From: an uncultured Bacteroidales bacterium
GTDB lineage: Bacteria; Bacteroidota; Bacteroidia; Bacteroidales; Paludibacteraceae
DNA length: 9,593 nt
Direction of reading: 5' to 3'
Assembly: GCA_903929065.1 (NCBI GenBank)
Contig: CAIYTJ010000692.1
Span: 1 to 9,593 of the forward strand
The stretch's first letter is position 1; each line of letters opens with the position of its first letter. Made by a program: the position numbers and the translations under genes. Below are positions 6,585-9,593 of the stretch, one piece after another. The notes beneath the pieces were generated by a model that saw nothing but the letters and a program-made list of their open reading frames with translations, did not search any database and was not told the origin of the DNA.

Positions 6585-6893
6585 ATGGAAAATCAGGAAA
6601 ACCAGTTAAACATTGAACTTTCGGCAGAAATTGCTGAAGGAATTTATTCAAATCTTGCTATCATTTCTCATTCAAGTTCCGAATTTGTAGTTGATTTTGT
6701 ACGCATTATGCCCGGCACTCCAAAGGCAAATGTAAAATCACGGATTATTCTGACTCCGGAACATGCCAAACGGTTGCTTTTTGCCCTGCAGGAAAATATT
6801 GCCAAGTACGAGCAGCAAAACGGTAAAATTAAAATTTCAGATAATGGATTTGTTCCACCGGTGCCAATGGCTTTTGGTGGTGGTGAAGCATAA
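6585..6893 (+). CDS. DUF3467 family small protein, function unknown
   Basis: A 102-residue protein that I recognise as DUF3467 from its central block: IYSNLAIISHSSSEFVVDF (20-38), then RIMPGTPKANVKSRIILTP and EHAKRLLFALQENIAKYE. It is full length for the family. It has no signal peptide, membrane segment or Cys, so it is probably cytoplasmic. The pattern is a beta-rich core followed by one amphipathic helix (about 59-78), ending in a Gly/Pro-rich acidic tail. I know of no demonstrated role for the family. It is transcribed alone, away from the GH42 gene, and is followed by a hairpin terminator. Start at ATG 6585 is preceded by A-rich sequence without a Shine-Dalgarno motif, which is normal for the phylum. 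Confidence 0.9.
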   Translation: MENQENQLNIELSAEIAEGIYSNLAIISHSSSEFVVDFVRIMPGTPKANVKSRIILTPEHAKRLLFALQENIAKYEQQNGKIKISDNGFVPPVPMAFGGGEA

Positions 6894-6913
6894 ATTAGTT
6901 AATAGTTATTTGT

Positions 6914-6956
6914 AAAAAAAAAGAGTTGATTTCTAAATTGAAATCAACTCTTCTTT
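6914..6956. terminator. Bidirectional hairpin terminator (DUF3467 and the nitrilase operon)
   Basis: AAGAGTTGATTTC (6921-6933) pairs perfectly with GAAATCAACTCTT (6940-6952), 13 bp with a TAAATT loop. Nine A residues at 6914-6922 give a strong T-tract on the minus strand, so it best serves the leftward operon ending at 7041. The T-rich but interrupted sequence after 6950 can also end DUF3467 transcription. Between 6953 and 7040 I see only AT-rich DNA. Confidence 0.85.
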
Positions 6957-7040
6957 GTTTGTGTTTATTTTGTTAATAGAAATTCAATCAGCTATTCCAT
7001 TTTATTGTAATATTAATTAGATTTGAAATTCGAAAATATA

Positions 7041-7865
7041 TCATTTTATCTCAAAAATTACCAAATCAACATCACGATCTTTTCCTATAACTAATTTTTG
7101 ATTATCTGGATTGTAAGCTACACTTTGGCCTCCGTAGGTTTGTCCTTTCCAGGGTCCGTTAGATATTTGTCCTACAAGGTTTGTACCTATTACAGGACAA
7201 CCAACCGTATTTGCCACATTTTTTACCACTTTTACCAAATCTTGTCCATGAGCAGGCCAGTCTTTTTCTAATGCAGCCCAGCCATACGGAATAAAAACAA
7301 AATCAGGCTTCTGATTTTTCATGCTTTGTATTAAATCATCCATAAATGAATCTGCACAAATCATTAATCCAACAACTCCAAAACGTGTTTTTACTGTTTG
7401 AACACCATTACCGACCGAATAGGGCGGATTCATCAATTCCGGCAGAACATTAATTTTCCTGTGCTTTAGCAAAATCTTACCATTATCATCAATAATAATG
7501 GCTGAATCGTACAGTTTTTCTCCATCTTTTTCGTCTAAGCCAATGCAAATATGCATCTTATATTTAATTGCGAGCGAACAAATGAACTCACTGTCTTTAC
7601 CCGGTATAGGACAAGCATGTTGAAATGCTTCCGGATTTTCCCAACCCAATATAATGGATTCAGGAAAAATGATTACATCGACGTTTTCTTTTTTTGCAGC
7701 TATAAGTGCATTTTCAATTCTTATTAAATTACCCGAGCGATCGCCATCAAGACAAATAAGCTGAGCCATTGCTATTTTAATCGGAAAATGGTTAAGGTTT
7801 GATGCCATGGTTGTTACAAAAGAAAGAAACACAAGAGAAATACTGATGATTAGTTTTGTTTTCAT
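7041..7865 (-). CDS. Exported nitrilase-superfamily carbon-nitrogen hydrolase
   Basis: A 274-residue amidase of the nitrilase superfamily, which cleaves C-N bonds in amides, carbamoyl compounds or nitriles through a Cys thioester. The catalytic triad is clear: E69 in IIFPES, K137 in HRKINVLP and C170 in GLMICADS; E143 is a candidate for the second glutamate of the active site. The fold starts at about residue 29 (IKIAMAQL) and the length is normal for a single catalytic domain. Residues 1-22 form a signal peptide (KTK, then a hydrophobic stretch, then MAS), which is unusual because most family members are cytoplasmic; no lipobox Cys is seen, so a periplasmic location is inferred. The ATG lies two bases after the stop of the upstream double esterase, implying one transcript and coupled translation. 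A strong hairpin terminator lies about 90 bases downstream. The substrate is unknown; an amide or carbamoyl group on whatever the esterase releases is a guess. Confidence 0.88.
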   Translation of the reverse strand: MKTKLIISISLVFLSFVTTMASNLNHFPIKIAMAQLICLDGDRSGNLIRIENALIAAKKENVDVIIFPESIILGWENPEAFQHACPIPGKDSEFICSLAIKYKMHICIGLDEKDGEKLYDSAIIIDDNGKILLKHRKINVLPELMNPPYSVGNGVQTVKTRFGVVGLMICADSFMDDLIQSMKNQKPDFVFIPYGWAALEKDWPAHGQDLVKVVKNVANTVGCPVIGTNLVGQISNGPWKGQTYGGQSVAYNPDNQKLVIGKDRDVDLVIFEIK

Positions 7866-7867
7866 GA

Positions 7868-9593
7868 TTATTTTTTAAATAAAAATTCTAACGGAATATT
7901 AAACCTGCTATTCCACGATTTTTCACTATGATCATGTCCGGGAAAGAATTTTGTTATCCAGTTTTTTTCTGAAAATCCTTTTTCTTTAACGACTTCGTCC
8001 ACTTTTTTCTGTAAAGGTGGATACATGGCATCCAGCGTTTTATCGCCATAATCGAAGTAAATTTTATGATTCGCCGGATTTGGCAAGTTCAATTTCAAAT
8101 AGTTTACAAATGCTTCTGGAACCGGATTGTTTTCGGCTACAAAGATTCCCGGCCAATGTGTAGAAAGGCAGGCTGCACCGCCAAAAACAGTTGGATATTC
8201 GCAAATGGCATACATCGAAATCAGGCCGCCCATACTGCTTCCTGCAACGAATGTATGTTTCATGTCTTTATAAACAGAATATTTTTTATCAATAAACGGT
8301 TTTAACTCAGTTACTAAAAATTTGAGATAATTATCTGAAACCGGTTGGAAAATGTCATTTGTTCTTCCCGTTGAATGAAGTTGTTTGGTCACGTAATCTT
8401 TTTGATCTTTTGCCAGTGATTCAAAGGGTTTTTGAGGAAAATAATCGGTATGTCGGGTTTTGCCTCCATTGTCAATGCCAACAACAATAAATTCCTGAAC
8501 TTTTGCATTTTTCATAAGATCGGAAGCAACATCATCCACTTCCCAACTTTGATGATTCCAGGTTGTGGAAGGATCGAAAAGCATTTGTCCGTCATGCATA
8601 TACAAAACGGCATATTTCTTCTTCGGATTATAATTTTCCGGAAGCCAAACTTGAACATTTCTGGAAGTTACAAATTTTGAAGGAAAATCTTCGTATAAAT
8701 CAATTTTGCCATTGGAAGGTTTTTGATCCTGAATTTTTGGTAAAAGAAACTCTACCGGTATATTCAGCCGTTTACTCCATGCAATTTCGTTATGCTCGTC
8801 TTTTTGGTAAATTTTCGACATATATGAATAGTCATTAAAACCTTTTCCTTTGGCAATTAAATCGACAAAGGATTGAGTCATTTCATAATTTTTATCACTC
8901 TCACCGGTACCATAATCCATATAAATTATGTGACCGAAAGACGAAGCCATGTTTTGTTTTAAATAATCAAAGGTAGCCGCTGGAATTTCGTAATTTGGTT
9001 CAATGGAACTTAACCATGCCGTTGATAAACACGCAACTCCGCTGAAAACAGCCGGATATTCAGAAATGGCATAAATTGAAATCAGACCACCCATACTTGA
9101 ACCCATCATAAAAGTGTGGTCTTTGTCGTCGAAAGTTGAAAAATTTTTGTCGATATAGGGTTTCAGCTCTGAAACAATGAATTTCAGATAGTTATCTCCA
9201 TTGGCAGATTTACCGTTGCAATATTTCTCAGAAAGTTTCTTTTGTGTCTGCTCCGTTAATTGATTGAATATTTTATTCGGGAAATACTCAGAAATCCTTT
9301 CCGAACCGTTATTCCAGATTCCAACCACAATACAACGTTCAATTTTCTTATCCTTAATGAGTTGCGAAAAAACTTCATCCACTTTCCACTCTTTTTTATT
9401 CCAGGTCATTGTACTGTCGAACAGCATTTGACCGTCGTGCATATAAACCACGTTGTATTTTTTTGCCGTACTATAACCTTCCGGTAACCAAACATCGACG
9501 TTTCGCGCAGCAACGAATTTCGACTGAAAATTCTCAATACGCTGAATGCTTCCTGACGAAACTTTCGGAAGATTTTGAGCCTGACAAAACAAA
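7868..9593 (-). CDS. Exported double esterase: two tandem alpha/beta-hydrolase (esterase D/PF00756-type) domains, 5' end beyond right edge
   Basis: The 574 visible residues (numbered from the codon at 9592) hold two copies of a putative-esterase domain, a family that includes feruloyl, acetyl-xylan and enterochelin esterases. Domain 1 (about 22-286) has S166 in GSSMGG, acid D226 (or D233) and H267 in KDEHNE. Domain 2 (about 303-574) has S453 in GSSMGG, acid D514 (or D521) and H555 in GHDHSE. Both keep YMHDGQMLFD. A short polar linker (287-302) joins them, and no other domain is present. The first codons read LFCQAQNLPK, like the end of a signal peptide cleaved after QA. The codon at 9592 is TTG and a hydrophobic core is missing, so the true start probably lies roughly 15-20 codons outside the window. 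It overlaps nothing and is followed two bases later by the nitrilase gene. Substrate unknown. Confidence 0.9.
   Translation of the reverse strand, partial: LFCQAQNLPKVSSGSIQRIENFQSKFVAARNVDVWLPEGYSTAKKYNVVYMHDGQMLFDSTMTWNKKEWKVDEVFSQLIKDKKIERCIVVGIWNNGSERISEYFPNKIFNQLTEQTQKKLSEKYCNGKSANGDNYLKFIVSELKPYIDKNFSTFDDKDHTFMMGSSMGGLISIYAISEYPAVFSGVACLSTAWLSSIEPNYEIPAATFDYLKQNMASSFGHIIYMDYGTGESDKNYEMTQSFVDLIAKGKGFNDYSYMSKIYQKDEHNEIAWSKRLNIPVEFLLPKIQDQKPSNGKIDLYEDFPSKFVTSRNVQVWLPENYNPKKKYAVLYMHDGQMLFDPSTTWNHQSWEVDDVASDLMKNAKVQEFIVVGIDNGGKTRHTDYFPQKPFESLAKDQKDYVTKQLHSTGRTNDIFQPVSDNYLKFLVTELKPFIDKKYSVYKDMKHTFVAGSSMGGLISMYAICEYPTVFGGAACLSTHWPGIFVAENNPVPEAFVNYLKLNLPNPANHKIYFDYGDKTLDAMYPPLQKKVDEVVKEKGFSEKNWITKFFPGHDHSEKSWNSRFNIPLEFLFKK
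7871..9529 (-). repeat. Intragenic tandem duplication (two esterase modules)
   Basis: Copy 1 is about 9529-8735 and copy 2 about 8686-7871. In the first 38 aligned residues of each copy (beginning FQSKFV and FPSKFV) 28 are identical. Matching DNA is still visible, for example around 9426 and 8583 where the HDGQM motif is encoded. The copies differ by short indels, such as the longer loop near residues 405-419 in copy 2. Confidence 0.85.

Overview
The window looks like ordinary chromosomal DNA from a member of the Bacteroidota, probably a free-living or gut-type Bacteroidales/Marinilabiliales relative (inferred; nothing here fixes the genus). The evidence is the promoter style and the proteins. 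Four upstream regions carry the Bacteroidota -7 box TAnnTTTG, in the extended form TAnCTTTGCA. Classical Shine-Dalgarno sites are mostly absent, and the protein families (three-domain aminopeptidase P, long QueF, DUF3467, secreted GH42) fit the phylum.

Left part (1-4311): the N-terminal 386 codons of uvrA run leftward off the window. uvrA is divergent from a complete aminopeptidase P gene (pepP-like, 1318-3108), and the shared spacer holds mirrored -7 boxes and two short palindromes. A 96-bp intergenic element built from 8-nt units that switch strand at the middle (3113-3208) separates pepP from queF (3218-4114), a queuosine-pathway reductase. A tRNA-Leu(UAG) follows with a near-ideal promoter and a bidirectional hairpin terminator.

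Middle (4326-6893): a secreted GH42 beta-galactosidase-type glycosidase is on the minus strand and converges on the tRNA terminator. Divergent from it is a small DUF3467 gene of unknown function. A second bidirectional terminator lies after DUF3467.

Right part (7041-9593): a more AT-rich minus-strand operon of two exported hydrolases. The upstream gene encodes two tandem esterase domains (alpha/beta hydrolase, both with full catalytic residues); its signal-peptide start lies just beyond the right edge. Two bases after its stop begins a nitrilase-superfamily (carbon-nitrogen hydrolase) gene with its own signal peptide. The pair suggests extracytoplasmic ester and amide cleavage of one substrate, but the substrate cannot be read from the sequence.

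Most of the window is housekeeping or well-known families. The parts most worth a second look are the octamer-phased inverted repeat before queF, the double-esterase plus exported nitrilase pair, and the palindrome over the uvrA promoter. I see no CRISPR array, transposase, phage gene or toxin-antitoxin pair.
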